Positions 1 through 8,276 of a DNA stretch of 64,000 nt are shown here, in pieces. The position numbers were made by a program, and so were the translations under genes. The notes beneath the pieces were generated by a model. That model was not told the origin of the DNA and did no database searches. It was given only the letters and a program-made list of their open reading frames with translations. The DNA lies in contig CBDCFF010000027.1 in the NCBI GenBank assembly GCA_965216225.1, positions 98,221 through 162,220 of the forward strand. The letters run 5' to 3'. The stretch comes from 3107 sp965216225 (GTDB lineage Bacteria; Pseudomonadota; Alphaproteobacteria; Rhodobacterales; Rhodobacteraceae). How positions within the stretch are numbered: position 1 is the stretch's first letter; every line of letters begins with the position of its first letter.

Positions 1-695
1 CCGCCCTCGTCCACCGTTTCAAAAGTCCCGGTCATCTCATCGCGCATGGTGCGGGCAGTGATGGTGTCGCCAATCCGGGCGGCGCGGTCCAGCCAGGCCC
101 TGCGGATCGGTTCAAAGCCGCAGGCGGCAAACTGCCGTTCCCGCCGGGCATGGGAGGGGGCGAGAATATCCAGAAACGCCTCTGGCGTGACCCGTATCCC
201 GGTTTCCGCCAGCAGGCTGACCGGCAGCACGGCGTCCCCGGCAATGGCCGAAACTGCGGGCGTGGACACCAGATTGACGCCGATGCCTGTGCCCAGCCAG
301 GCAACCCTGCCGCCTGCCCCGCAGGACTCCAGAAGGATTCCGGCAAGTTTGCCGCCGTTCAACAGCACGTCATTCGGCCATTTCAGCGAAAACGGCTCTG
401 CCCGGCCGGCAACCGCGACGCAGGCATCGAACACCGCCAGCGCCGCGACAAAGGATCGAAGGGCGATGGTTTCCGCCGCCCCGGCCGGGCGCATGACCAG
501 AGTGGCCGAGAAATTTCCCGCCGGATCGGCCCAGAGCCGCCCGCGGCGGCCACGGCCGCGCGTCTGCCGGAGGGCCAGAATCCATTCCGGCCCCGTCAGG
601 CCCGGCGCACGCCGCCGTGCCTCGGCGTTGGTGCTGTCGATCTCATCCAGTACGGTGCGGCCGACTCCCTCCGGCCAGCGATGATCAGCGGACAA
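1..695 (-). CDS. birA: biotin-[acetyl-CoA-carboxylase] ligase BirA (partial, C-terminus off the left edge)
   Basis: Biotin protein ligase activates biotin with ATP and attaches it to the carrier subunit of acetyl-CoA carboxylase in the cytoplasm. The frame is open from about 695 to the left edge and shows the family signatures GRGRRGR (biotinyl-AMP loop) and KWPNDVLL. There is no N-terminal helix-turn-helix, so this is the ligase-only form and not the repressor form. The best start is a TTG at 693-695 inside the end of nuoN (11-nt overlap), giving MSADHRWPEG; no ATG in this frame lies upstream of the conserved DEIDSTN segment. nuoN followed by birA is a usual order in Rhodobacteraceae (recalled). 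Only about 231 residues are visible. Confidence 0.9.
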   Translation of the reverse strand, partial: MSADHRWPEGVGRTVLDEIDSTNAEARRRAPGLTGPEWILALRQTRGRGRRGRLWADPAGNFSATLVMRPAGAAETIALRSFVAALAVFDACVAVAGRAEPFSLKWPNDVLLNGGKLAGILLESCGAGGRVAWLGTGIGVNLVSTPAVSAIAGDAVLPVSLLAETGIRVTPEAFLDILAPSHARRERQFAACGFEPIRRAWLDRAARIGDTITARTMRDEMTGTFETVDEG

Positions 696-2124
696 GAGCT
701 TCTGCGGCCATCGCCGCCACGCCCTCGACCCCGAACAGGTTCACGATACCGAACAGCATGATTCCGGCGCTGGCGACAAGTACCGCCGCAGGCGCGAGCG
801 ATGTGGATTTATCCAGTGCTTCGCGCTCTTCACCGAAATACATGAAATAAACGATGCGGATGTAATAGAAGGCGCCGATGACCGAGGCGATCACCCCGGC
901 AACCGCCAGCCAGGCCATGCCTGCCTCTACCGCCGCGTGCAACACATGGAACTTGCCGAAGAAGCCCACCATCGGCGGGACGCCCGAAAGGCTGAACAGA
1001 AGGATCAGCATACAAAGCGCGCGCAGCGGTTCCTGCCGTGAATACTGGTGCAGGCTGTCGATGTCCGTCACCGGTTTTCCGTCGCGTTCCAGCGACAGGA
1101 CAAAGGCGAAGACGCCCAGATTCATGGTCACATAGATCGCCATGTAGATCAGCATCGCCTGCACACCGAACTGCGTGCCGGCCGCCAGCCCCATCAGGGC
1201 AAAGCCCATGTGCGAGATGGACGAATATGCCATCAGGCGCTTGATGTCGCGCTGACCGATCGCCGCCACGGCGCCCAGGAACATGGACGCCACCGACAGC
1301 AGCGCGATGATCTGCGACCAATCCGCCGAAGCCGCGCCGAACGCATCGTGCATGACCCGGGCAAAAAGGCCCATCGCCGCCATCTTGGGCGCTGTCGCGA
1401 AGAAGGCCGTGACCGGCGTCGGCGCGCCTTCGTAAACGTCCGGGGTCCACATGTGGAACGGCGCCGCAGAGACCTTGAAGGCCAGACCGGTGATGATGAA
1501 AACAAGGCCGAACAGCAGCCCTGTCCCGACATGTCCCTCATGCACGGTAGAGACGATGCCCGAGAACAGCGTCGTCCCGGCAAAGCCGTAGGTCAGTGAA
1601 CACCCATACAGGAGCAGGCCGGAACTCAGCGCGCCGAGAACGAAATACTTCAACCCGGCCTCGGTCGATTTCAGGTTGTCCCGGCGCAGCGAGGCCACGA
1701 CGTAGAGTGAGAGCGATTGCAGCTCCAGCCCCATGTAGAGCGCCATCAGGTCGCCCGCGGAAACCATCATCATCATGCCGACCACGGCCAGCGCCACCAG
1801 CAGGGGCAGTTCAAAGCGCAGCAGGTCGCGTCTGGACAGGTAATCGAGGCTCATGACCAGAACCACCGCAGCGGACCAGAGGATGGCGGTTTTGGCAAAC
1901 CGGGCGAAGCCGTCGCCGATGAAGGCCCCGCCAAAGGCCGTCTGCGTGCCCGACATGCCGAACCCGATCCAGAAACCCAGCGCGATCATCACTGCGGCAG
2001 TCGCCCAGGTCAGCATCGGCGTCAGCCTGTCCTGCCCGTTATGGACCGCGCCGACCAGCGCCCCCATCGCAAAGACGGCAAGCACGATCTCCGGCAGGAC
2101 GGCGGAAATATCGGAAAAGATCAT
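685..2124 (-). CDS. nuoN: NADH-quinone oxidoreductase subunit N
   Basis: NuoN (479 aa) is one of three antiporter-like proton-pumping subunits in the membrane arm of complex I. The protein is almost entirely hydrophobic, with about 14 predicted transmembrane segments and the proton_antipo_M core (AAPFHMWTPDVYEGAPTPV, KMAAMGLF, the RDIKRLMAYSSISHMGF helix). The start at MIFSDISAVLPE (2122-2124) is preceded by GAGGTGGG at good spacing. A longer in-frame start 14 codons upstream has no ribosome-binding site and would overlap nuoM. It follows nuoM by 10 nt and overlaps birA. Confidence 0.97.
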   Translation of the reverse strand: MIFSDISAVLPEIVLAVFAMGALVGAVHNGQDRLTPMLTWATAAVMIALGFWIGFGMSGTQTAFGGAFIGDGFARFAKTAILWSAAVVLVMSLDYLSRRDLLRFELPLLVALAVVGMMMMVSAGDLMALYMGLELQSLSLYVVASLRRDNLKSTEAGLKYFVLGALSSGLLLYGCSLTYGFAGTTLFSGIVSTVHEGHVGTGLLFGLVFIITGLAFKVSAAPFHMWTPDVYEGAPTPVTAFFATAPKMAAMGLFARVMHDAFGAASADWSQIIALLSVASMFLGAVAAIGQRDIKRLMAYSSISHMGFALMGLAAGTQFGVQAMLIYMAIYVTMNLGVFAFVLSLERDGKPVTDIDSLHQYSRQEPLRALCMLILLFSLSGVPPMVGFFGKFHVLHAAVEAGMAWLAVAGVIASVIGAFYYIRIVYFMYFGEEREALDKSTSLAPAAVLVASAGIMLFGIVNLFGVEGVAAMAAEALVR

Positions 2125-2134
2125 CGAACCCACC

Positions 2135-3679
2135 TCAATGTGATGCGGCAACTTGCGTGGCGCCATCCGTCATCGGCAGCGCCGCGTGATAGTCAGAGAT
2201 CAGCGCCTCGACCGAAGGTCCGATCAGATCTGTGACCAGCGACGGATAGACGCCCAGCAGCAGCGTCATCGCGATCAGCGGCGCAAAGGTCAGACGCTCG
2301 CGCCCGGTCATGTCGGTGATCGACAGCAGGGCCTCTTTCAGAAGCTCCCCCATCACCACGCGACGATAAAGCCACAGCGCGTAAGCCGCAGACAGGATCA
2401 CGCCGGAAGTCGCGAACAGCGCCACCCAGGTATTGGCCTGGAAGATGCCCATCAGGATCAGGAATTCGCCGACAAACCCCGATGTTCCCGGCAGGCCCAC
2501 ATTGGCCAGGGTGAAGAACATGAAGACCAGCGCATAGGCCGGCATCCGGTTCACAAGACCGCCATAGGCGTCAATGTCGCGGGTGTGCATCCGGTCATAG
2601 ATCACGCCCACGCAAAGAAACAGCGCGCCGGAGATGAAGCCGTGGCTGAGCATCTGGAAGATCGCGCCATCTATCCCCTGCTGGTTCGCCGCGAAAATCC
2701 CCATCGTCACATACCCCATATGGGCGACCGAAGAATAGGCGATCAGCTTTTTCATGTCCTCCTGCGCCAGCGCCACCAGCGAGGTGTAGACGATGGCAAT
2801 CGCGCTCATCCAGAAAATCAGCGGCGCCAGAAGATCCGAGGCAACCGGGAACATCGGCAGGCTGAACCGCAGAAACCCGTAGCCCCCCATCTTCAGCAGG
2901 ATCGCGGCCAGAACCACCGAACCCGCGGTCGGAGCCTGCACATGGGCATCCGGCAGCCATGTATGAACCGGCCACATCGGCATCTTCACCGCGAAGGAGG
3001 CGAAGAAGGCCAGCCATAACAACGTCTGCAAACCGCCGATGATCCGAAAGCCCGCGACGCTCATCGTTTCCGAGCCGAACCGGTGGTTCAGCAGCGTCGG
3101 AATATCCGTGGTGCCCGCGTCGAAATACATCGCGATCATCGCAACCAGCATCAGGACCGAGCCGATGAAGGTGTAGAGAAAGAACTTGAACGCCGCATAG
3201 ATGCGCTCTCGGCCGCCCCAGATGCCGATGATCAGGAACATCGGGATCAGACCGGCCTCGAAGAACAGATAGAACAGAATCAGATCCAGCGCCGTGAAGA
3301 CGCCCAGCATCAGGGTTTCAAGCACCAGAAAGGCAATCATGAAGTCCTTGACCCGATGCGTCGCGTCCCAGCAGGCAAGGATCACCAGCGGCATCAGGAA
3401 GGTGGTCAGCATGACGAAAAGAACGCTGATCCCGTCCACGCCCATCTTGTATCCGAGGCCGAGAATCCATTCTGCCTCCTCGACCATCTGAAAGCCGGTG
3501 TCGTGCGCATCGAAGCCGGAGAGAACGAAGAGGGACAGCAGGAAAGTCGCCACAGTCGCCACCAGCGCCAGCCATTTCGCCGCGCGCCGCGCGCTGGCGT
3601 CCTCGCCCCGCAGAAACAGCACCAGTATCCCGGCGGCAAGAAGCGGGATGAACGTAACGATGGAAAGCAGGTTATCCAT
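2135..3679 (-). CDS. nuoM: NADH-quinone oxidoreductase subunit M
   Basis: NuoM (514 aa) is the middle antiporter-like proton channel of the complex I membrane arm. Recognisable segments are VKMPMWPVHTWLPDAHVQAPT, the conserved lysine-bearing helix KMGGYGFLRF and QEDMKKLIAYSSVAHMGYV. Length and about 14 membrane helices fit the family. The start MDNLLSIVTF follows nuoL by only 2 nt, so it is almost certainly translationally coupled. Confidence 0.97.
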   Translation of the reverse strand: MDNLLSIVTFIPLLAAGILVLFLRGEDASARRAAKWLALVATVATFLLSLFVLSGFDAHDTGFQMVEEAEWILGLGYKMGVDGISVLFVMLTTFLMPLVILACWDATHRVKDFMIAFLVLETLMLGVFTALDLILFYLFFEAGLIPMFLIIGIWGGRERIYAAFKFFLYTFIGSVLMLVAMIAMYFDAGTTDIPTLLNHRFGSETMSVAGFRIIGGLQTLLWLAFFASFAVKMPMWPVHTWLPDAHVQAPTAGSVVLAAILLKMGGYGFLRFSLPMFPVASDLLAPLIFWMSAIAIVYTSLVALAQEDMKKLIAYSSVAHMGYVTMGIFAANQQGIDGAIFQMLSHGFISGALFLCVGVIYDRMHTRDIDAYGGLVNRMPAYALVFMFFTLANVGLPGTSGFVGEFLILMGIFQANTWVALFATSGVILSAAYALWLYRRVVMGELLKEALLSITDMTGRERLTFAPLIAMTLLLGVYPSLVTDLIGPSVEALISDYHAALPMTDGATQVAASH

Positions 3680-3681
3680 GG

Positions 3682-5826
3682 TTATTCAGCCCCTCCGCTG
3701 ATCGACATCCAGGTGATCAGGACGACGGCCCCGATCACCATGGCAAAGGCGTAGGTGAAGATATAGCCGGACTGCGCGCGGCCGGCGAGCCGGGTGAGGA
3801 ACGGAATGATTCCCATGGCGACACCGTTCAGGAACCCGTCGATGACCGACCCGTCGCCGCGTTTCCACAAAAAGCGGCCAATCGCCCCGGCCGGGCGGAC
3901 GAAAACCCCGTCATAAAGTTCATCCACATACCACTTGTTCAGAATGAAGCGATAGGTGATCGGCTGGTTCGCGGCCAGACGGCGCGGCAGATCGGGCCGG
4001 CGGATATAAAAAAGATAGGCCAGAGCGAAACCCAGCAGCATCGCGACAAGGGGCGGTGCCTTCACCCATTTCGGCGCATGGTGGGCAGCGTCCAGAACAT
4101 GGTTGTCCGGATGGGTAAAGACAGCGCCCTGCCCCGGCGTCCAGCCCGCAGCACCGGCCATTTCACCCGCGTCGTGCGTGTCGTGCGCATCGTGCGTGTC
4201 GTCGCCACCGCCTGTATCGGCAGTTGCACTGTCAGGGGTGTCTTCAGCGCCCGCCGCCTCTTGCTGATGCGCGGGTACGCCGTAGAAGGCATTCACGTCT
4301 TCATGCGAACCGAAGAAAGAGCCGAACCAGATCATCCCGGCGGCAATCGCCCCCAGCCCGAGCACAGCCAAAGGGATGGTCATGGTTGCCGGGCTTTCAT
4401 GGGCGTGCTCGTGGGTGTAACGATCGCCGCGCGGCGCGCCAAAGAAGGTCAGGAAGATCAGCCGCCAACTGTAGAAGCTGGTCATGAAAGCCGCGATCAC
4501 CAGCGCCCAGAAGGCGAAATCACCGGCGGCGGTATGGGCGGCCCAGGCGCTCTCGATGATCGCGTCCTTGGACAGGAAGCCCGCAAGGCCGACCGGTGTT
4601 CCCCAGAGAGTGAACAGGAACGACGGAATGCCGACACCGGTGATGGCCAGGGTGCCGATCACCATCGCCCGGAACGTCCAGGGCATCCGGTGGCGCAAAC
4701 CGCCATAGTTCCGCATGTCCTGTTCGTGGTGCATTCCGTGAATGACGGACCCCGCGCCAAGAAAAAGCAGCGCCTTGAAAAAGGCATGGGTGAACAGGTG
4801 GAACATGGCGGCCGAGTAAACCCCCACGCCCGCCGCCACGAACATGTACCCCAGTTGCGAACAGGTCGAATAGGCGATCACGCGCTTGATGTCGTTCTGC
4901 ACCAGGCCCACGGTCGCGGCGAAAAACGCGGTGATGGCGCCGATATAGACAACGAAAGTCCTGGCCTCCGGCGCGAATTCAAAGAGCGGCGACATCCGGC
5001 AGACAAGGAACACCCCCGCCGTTACCATGGTCGCCGCATGGATCAGCGCCGACACCGGTGTCGGGCCTTCCATCGCGTCGGGCAGCCAGGTGTGCAGGAA
5101 GAACTGCGCCGATTTGCCCATGGCCCCGACGAACAGCAGGAAGGCAAGCAGGTTCGCGGCGTTCCATTCGGTCCACAGGAACGTCAACTGCGTTTCGGCC
5201 AGCGCCGGCGCTGCGGAAAACACGTCATCGAAGTTGATGCTGTCCACCATGAAGAACAGGCCGAAAATGCCAAGCGCAAAGCCGAAATCCCCGACCCGGT
5301 TCACGACGAATGCCTTGATCGCGGCGGCATTGGCGGACGGTTTGCGGAAATAAAAGCCGATCAGCAGGTAGGATGCGACGCCCACACCCTCCCAGCCAAA
5401 GAACATCTGCACAAGGTTGTCGGATGTTACCAGCATCAGCATGGCGAAGGTGAAGAAGGACAGGTAGGCGAAGAAGCGCGGCCTGTAGCTCTCGCCGTCA
5501 TGAAAATTGGCGTCATGGGCCATGTAGCCGATGGAATAGAGATGCACGAGGCTCGACACCGTGGTCACGACGATCAGCATGATCGCGGTCAGCCTGTCCA
5601 GACGGATCGCCCAGCTGGTGTCCAGAGTGCCGGACTGCACATAGCGGAAAATCTCGATCTGGCGGGTTTCGCCATCAAAGCCCAGGAACACGATCCAGGA
5701 CAGCAGCGCCGCCAGAAACAGCAGGCCCGTCGTCAGATACATCGCGCCCTGCTCGCCGATCACGCGCCAGCCGAAACCCGCCAGCACGGCGCCCAGAAGC
5801 GGGGCAAAGAGGATGATGGTTTCCAT
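3682..5826 (-). CDS. nuoL: NADH-quinone oxidoreductase subunit L
   Basis: NuoL (714 aa) is the distal antiporter-like subunit that carries the long lateral amphipathic helix clamping the membrane arm. It has the proton_antipo_N and M domains (MGKSAQFFLHTWLPDAMEGPTPVSALIHAATMV region, QNDIKRVIAYSTCSQLGYM) and a C-terminal extension. Unusual is a hydrophilic insert near residues 535-575 rich in Asp, His and Thr (repeated HDTHD), in the loop before the lateral helix; such inserts vary between species. The start METIILFAPLLG at 5824-5826 is chosen because the frame upstream overlaps the zinc-ribbon gene and lacks nuoL homology. Confidence 0.97.
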   Translation of the reverse strand: METIILFAPLLGAVLAGFGWRVIGEQGAMYLTTGLLFLAALLSWIVFLGFDGETRQIEIFRYVQSGTLDTSWAIRLDRLTAIMLIVVTTVSSLVHLYSIGYMAHDANFHDGESYRPRFFAYLSFFTFAMLMLVTSDNLVQMFFGWEGVGVASYLLIGFYFRKPSANAAAIKAFVVNRVGDFGFALGIFGLFFMVDSINFDDVFSAAPALAETQLTFLWTEWNAANLLAFLLFVGAMGKSAQFFLHTWLPDAMEGPTPVSALIHAATMVTAGVFLVCRMSPLFEFAPEARTFVVYIGAITAFFAATVGLVQNDIKRVIAYSTCSQLGYMFVAAGVGVYSAAMFHLFTHAFFKALLFLGAGSVIHGMHHEQDMRNYGGLRHRMPWTFRAMVIGTLAITGVGIPSFLFTLWGTPVGLAGFLSKDAIIESAWAAHTAAGDFAFWALVIAAFMTSFYSWRLIFLTFFGAPRGDRYTHEHAHESPATMTIPLAVLGLGAIAAGMIWFGSFFGSHEDVNAFYGVPAHQQEAAGAEDTPDSATADTGGGDDTHDAHDTHDAGEMAGAAGWTPGQGAVFTHPDNHVLDAAHHAPKWVKAPPLVAMLLGFALAYLFYIRRPDLPRRLAANQPITYRFILNKWYVDELYDGVFVRPAGAIGRFLWKRGDGSVIDGFLNGVAMGIIPFLTRLAGRAQSGYIFTYAFAMVIGAVVLITWMSISGGAE

Positions 5827-5828
5827 CG

Positions 5829-6038
5829 TCAGAACTCCAGACCCGGAGCGCCGCCCCGGCATTCAGGGCAGTTGCGAAAATGAATGTCAGAGCCGTTGGC
5901 CCCGTATAGGTGACCGCAGTGAGAGCAGCCGAGTTGGTACACGCGCTGAAGGTGATCCGTTCCGGGGTCTCCGGTATCGCGTATCACGACCTGGCCCTTC
6001 CCGGAAACATATCCGATCCTCGTCGTTCCCCTGGACAC
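5829..6038 (-). CDS. small zinc-ribbon protein inserted between nuoK and nuoL
   Basis: A 69-aa hydrophilic protein with two CxxC pairs (CSHC near residue 38 and CPEC near residue 57) around a YGANGSDIHFRNC core, which should bind one zinc ion. I recognise the YGANGSD...CPxCxGG pattern from small uncharacterised bacterial zinc-ribbon proteins, but no function is known to me. It begins with GTG at 6036-6038, 3 nt after the nuoK stop, with AAAGG just upstream inside the nuoK end, and it stops 2 nt before nuoL. It therefore sits tightly inside the operon. Accessory reading frames of this kind (called URFs) are described in the Paracoccus and Rhodobacter nuo/nqo clusters. It may be a regulatory or assembly protein, or a passenger. 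Confidence 0.75.
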   Translation of the reverse strand: MSRGTTRIGYVSGKGQVVIRDTGDPGTDHLQRVYQLGCSHCGHLYGANGSDIHFRNCPECRGGAPGLEF

Positions 6039-6041
6039 TGT

Positions 6042-6347
6042 TCAGCCTTTCATCATGTTGACATCTTCCACCGCGATGGTGCCGCGGTTGCGGAAGAAAC
6101 AGACGAGGATGGCAAGGCCGATGGCGGCCTCCGCCGCCGCCACGGTCAGCACGAACAGCGTGAAGACCTGCCCCACCAGATCGCCCAGATGGGCCGAGAA
6201 GGCCACGAAGTTGATGTTGACCGCCAGCAGGATCAGTTCGATCGACATCAGCAGGATGATGACGTTCTTGCGGTTCAGGAAAAGGCCGAGGATGCCGATG
6301 ACGAACAAAGCCGCCGCAACGCCCAGGTAATGTTCAAGTCCGATCAT
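6042..6347 (-). CDS. nuoK: NADH-quinone oxidoreductase subunit K
   Basis: NuoK (101 aa, the standard length) has three transmembrane helices with the two buried glutamates of the proton relay (SIELILLAVN and AAAEAAIGLA). It belongs to the MrpC-like part of the complex I membrane arm. The start MIGLEHYLGV at 6345-6347 is used; the frame runs 12 codons further upstream without family similarity. An 85-nt spacer with no clear gene separates it from nuoJ. Confidence 0.96.
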   Translation of the reverse strand: MIGLEHYLGVAAALFVIGILGLFLNRKNVIILLMSIELILLAVNINFVAFSAHLGDLVGQVFTLFVLTVAAAEAAIGLAILVCFFRNRGTIAVEDVNMMKG

Positions 6348-6432
6348 CCGTCCGCAAATCCTTCTGCAAGGCCCTCTGCACATCCTTCCGCCCGGCGTCT
6401 TCCCGCCCCATTCTTTCCCGCAACGACGGGCA

Positions 6433-7047
6433 TCACAGCCCCTGCCCCGGTTTCACGTTCTTCAGTTCCATCGCCAGCGCCGGATCGCGGTGCATCTGGG
6501 CGACGACATTCTGCCGCCTGACATCCTGACGGGGGCGGAGCGTCAGGACAATCGCTCCGATCATCGCGACCAGCAGGATCAGGCCGGCGGCCTGGAACAG
6601 GTAGATGTAATCGTCATAGATCAACCGGCCGAGAGCGGCAGTGTTGTGCAGCTCTGCCGGTGCCGGGGCGACGGCCGCGCGCAGGCTCCCGGCCTCCTCC
6701 GCGAAGGTCCAGTTGCCCAGCACGATGGCCATCTGCATCAGCAGGACCACGCCGATCAGCAGGGCGAGCGGTACGTATTTCGCCATCCCGGCCTTCAGTT
6801 CCGCAAAGTCGATGTCCAGCATCATGACCACGAACAGGAACAGCACCGCGACCGCGCCGACATAGACGATGACCAGCAGCATCGCGACGAATTCCGCCCC
6901 CAGCAGCACGAACAGCCCGGCCGAGGACAGGAAGGCGAGGATCAGCCACAGCACCGAATGCACCGGGTTGCGGGAGACGACCGTGAACAGCCCCCCCACA
7001 AGGACCGGGATTGCAAGCAGGTAGAAGGCAAATGCGGCGACTGTCAT
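6433..7047 (-). CDS. nuoJ: NADH-quinone oxidoreductase subunit J
   Basis: NuoJ (204 aa) is a five-helix membrane subunit next to NuoK whose third helix forms a pi-bulge during the deactive/active change. The motif EFVAMLLVIVYVGAVAVLFLFVVMM is the family signature (positions about 52-76). The C-terminus is a short cytoplasmic tail rich in Arg and Gln. Its ATG overlaps the stop of the preceding carboxymuconolactone-decarboxylase-family gene by 4 nt (ATGA), which implies coupled translation. Confidence 0.96.
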   Translation of the reverse strand: MTVAAFAFYLLAIPVLVGGLFTVVSRNPVHSVLWLILAFLSSAGLFVLLGAEFVAMLLVIVYVGAVAVLFLFVVMMLDIDFAELKAGMAKYVPLALLIGVVLLMQMAIVLGNWTFAEEAGSLRAAVAPAPAELHNTAALGRLIYDDYIYLFQAAGLILLVAMIGAIVLTLRPRQDVRRQNVVAQMHRDPALAMELKNVKPGQGL

Positions 7048-7451
7048 GTCTCGTCATCCTCTTGCTCTGCCAGAACCTCCTGCGCAATCTCCGCCGCGCG
7101 GGTCATGGCCGGAAGGCCGCCGAACACCGCCATGAGGCCGATCGTCTCGATGATCTCCTGTTTCGACGCGCCCGCCTCGCGCGCGTGGCGCACGGTCAGG
7201 CGAATTTGCGGGTCTGCCTGCGCGCCCTGCATGGTCAGCCCGGCCAGTGTCAGCAGCAGCCTGGTCTTGGCGTCCAGCCCGTCCCTGTTGACCGCATTGC
7301 CAAAGGTCATCTCCATCAGGTCCTTCGGCATGGTCGGGATCAGTTTTTCGAATCCTTCGGGCGAAAAGGATTCCAGGGCCGGATTCATGGCCTTCGCCAT
7401 GTCCTGCATCCGGGCCACCATGGCCTCGAAAGGGTTCTGCGAATCGGTCAT
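7044..7451 (-). CDS. carboxymuconolactone decarboxylase (CMD/AhpD-like) family protein inside the nuo operon
   Basis: A 135-aa soluble helical protein. The segment from about residue 55 (LDAKTRLLLTLAGLTMQGAQ...IRLTVRHAREAGASKQEIIETIGLMAVFGGLPAM) matches the CMD fold, where conserved residues act as a proton relay in decarboxylases or in AhpD-type peroxide reduction. There is no CxxC pair as in AhpD, so peroxidase activity is unlikely. It overlaps nuoI (4 nt upstream) and nuoJ (4 nt downstream), so it is fully embedded in the translationally coupled chain. Its substrate is unknown; a link to complex I is inferred only from position. Confidence 0.85.
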   Translation of the reverse strand: MTDSQNPFEAMVARMQDMAKAMNPALESFSPEGFEKLIPTMPKDLMEMTFGNAVNRDGLDAKTRLLLTLAGLTMQGAQADPQIRLTVRHAREAGASKQEIIETIGLMAVFGGLPAMTRAAEIAQEVLAEQEDDET

Positions 7452-7942
7452 CTGTAGGGCGCGTCCAGTTCCAGATTGCGGGCGATCTCGGCTTCCCAGC
7501 GGTCGCCGTTTTCCAGCAGTTTCGCCTTGTCATAGTACAGTTCTTCGCGGGTCTCGGTGGAAAACTCGAAATTCGGGCCTTCGACGATGGCATCGACCGG
7601 GCAGGCCTCCTGGCAGAAACCGCAATAGATGCATTTCGTCATGTCGATGTCATAGCGCGTGGCCCGGCGAGAGCCGTCATCGCGGGGTTCGGCGTCGATG
7701 GTGATCGCCTGCGCCGGGCAGATCGCCTCGCACAGTTTGCAGGCGATGCAGCGTTCTTCGCCATTGGGATAGCGGCGGAGCGCGTGTTCACCCCGGAACC
7801 GGGGCGACAGCGGCCCCTTTTCATGGGGGTAATTCAGCGTGACCTTGGGGGCGAAGAAGTATTTCAGCCCCAGCCCGAAGCCCTTGACGAAATCCGCCAG
7901 CAGGAAATATTTCGCGGCGCGGGTATAGTCGAAATGGGTCAT
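7448..7942 (-). CDS. nuoI: NADH-quinone oxidoreductase subunit I
   Basis: NuoI (164 aa) holds the two [4Fe-4S] clusters N6a and N6b that pass electrons from NuoG toward NuoB. Both ferredoxin motifs are visible: C65-x2-C68-x2-C71-x3-CP and C104-x2-C107-x2-C110-x3-CP. The N-terminal amphipathic region (residues 10-32) attaches it to the membrane arm. The start MTHFDYTRAA (7940-7942) gives the usual length; upstream codons run through the spacer after the TM2 gene. Confidence 0.97.
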   Translation of the reverse strand: MTHFDYTRAAKYFLLADFVKGFGLGLKYFFAPKVTLNYPHEKGPLSPRFRGEHALRRYPNGEERCIACKLCEAICPAQAITIDAEPRDDGSRRATRYDIDMTKCIYCGFCQEACPVDAIVEGPNFEFSTETREELYYDKAKLLENGDRWEAEIARNLELDAPYR

Positions 7943-7949
7943 TTTTCCT

Positions 7950-8237
7950 CTACTCCAACATACCCGCACGAATACGCTTGCGCAGCGTGTCATTATGTTC
8001 GCGGACCATGTCGGGGATCAGGAAAAGATCAATAACCAACCAGATTGCAGTAATGATCAGACCAACAACTGTAAGGCTCAGGATAAGCATGATGATCGCC
8101 GATCCCTTGCACCCGAGATAAAAACGATGCGCACCCAATAAGCCAAGGAGGTTGAAAACTGAAAGCATATAGGCGATTCCCACATCGCGCCGCCGCGCCG
8201 TGAAGTGCATGATGGCATTTGCGTCGATTTCATTCAT
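7950..8237 (-). CDS. TM2-domain membrane protein between nuoH and nuoI
   Basis: A 95-aa protein with two transmembrane helices and the TM2 signature GLLGAHRFYLG followed by a second hydrophobic stretch ending in a charged tail (residues 30-75). TM2 proteins are widespread but their function is mostly unknown. An AGGAG lies upstream of the ATG, at a rather long spacing. It ends 7 nt before the nuoI start. The codon composition is slightly less GC-rich than its neighbours (for example the AATAAC/AAAACTG stretches), which may point to later acquisition. Any role in complex I assembly is speculation from position. Confidence 0.85.
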   Translation of the reverse strand: MNEIDANAIMHFTARRRDVGIAYMLSVFNLLGLLGAHRFYLGCKGSAIIMLILSLTVVGLIITAIWLVIDLFLIPDMVREHNDTLRKRIRAGMLE

Positions 8238-8276
8238 TTCAGTCCGGTCTCCTGTTGTTGGTAGTTTCCGTTCGCA

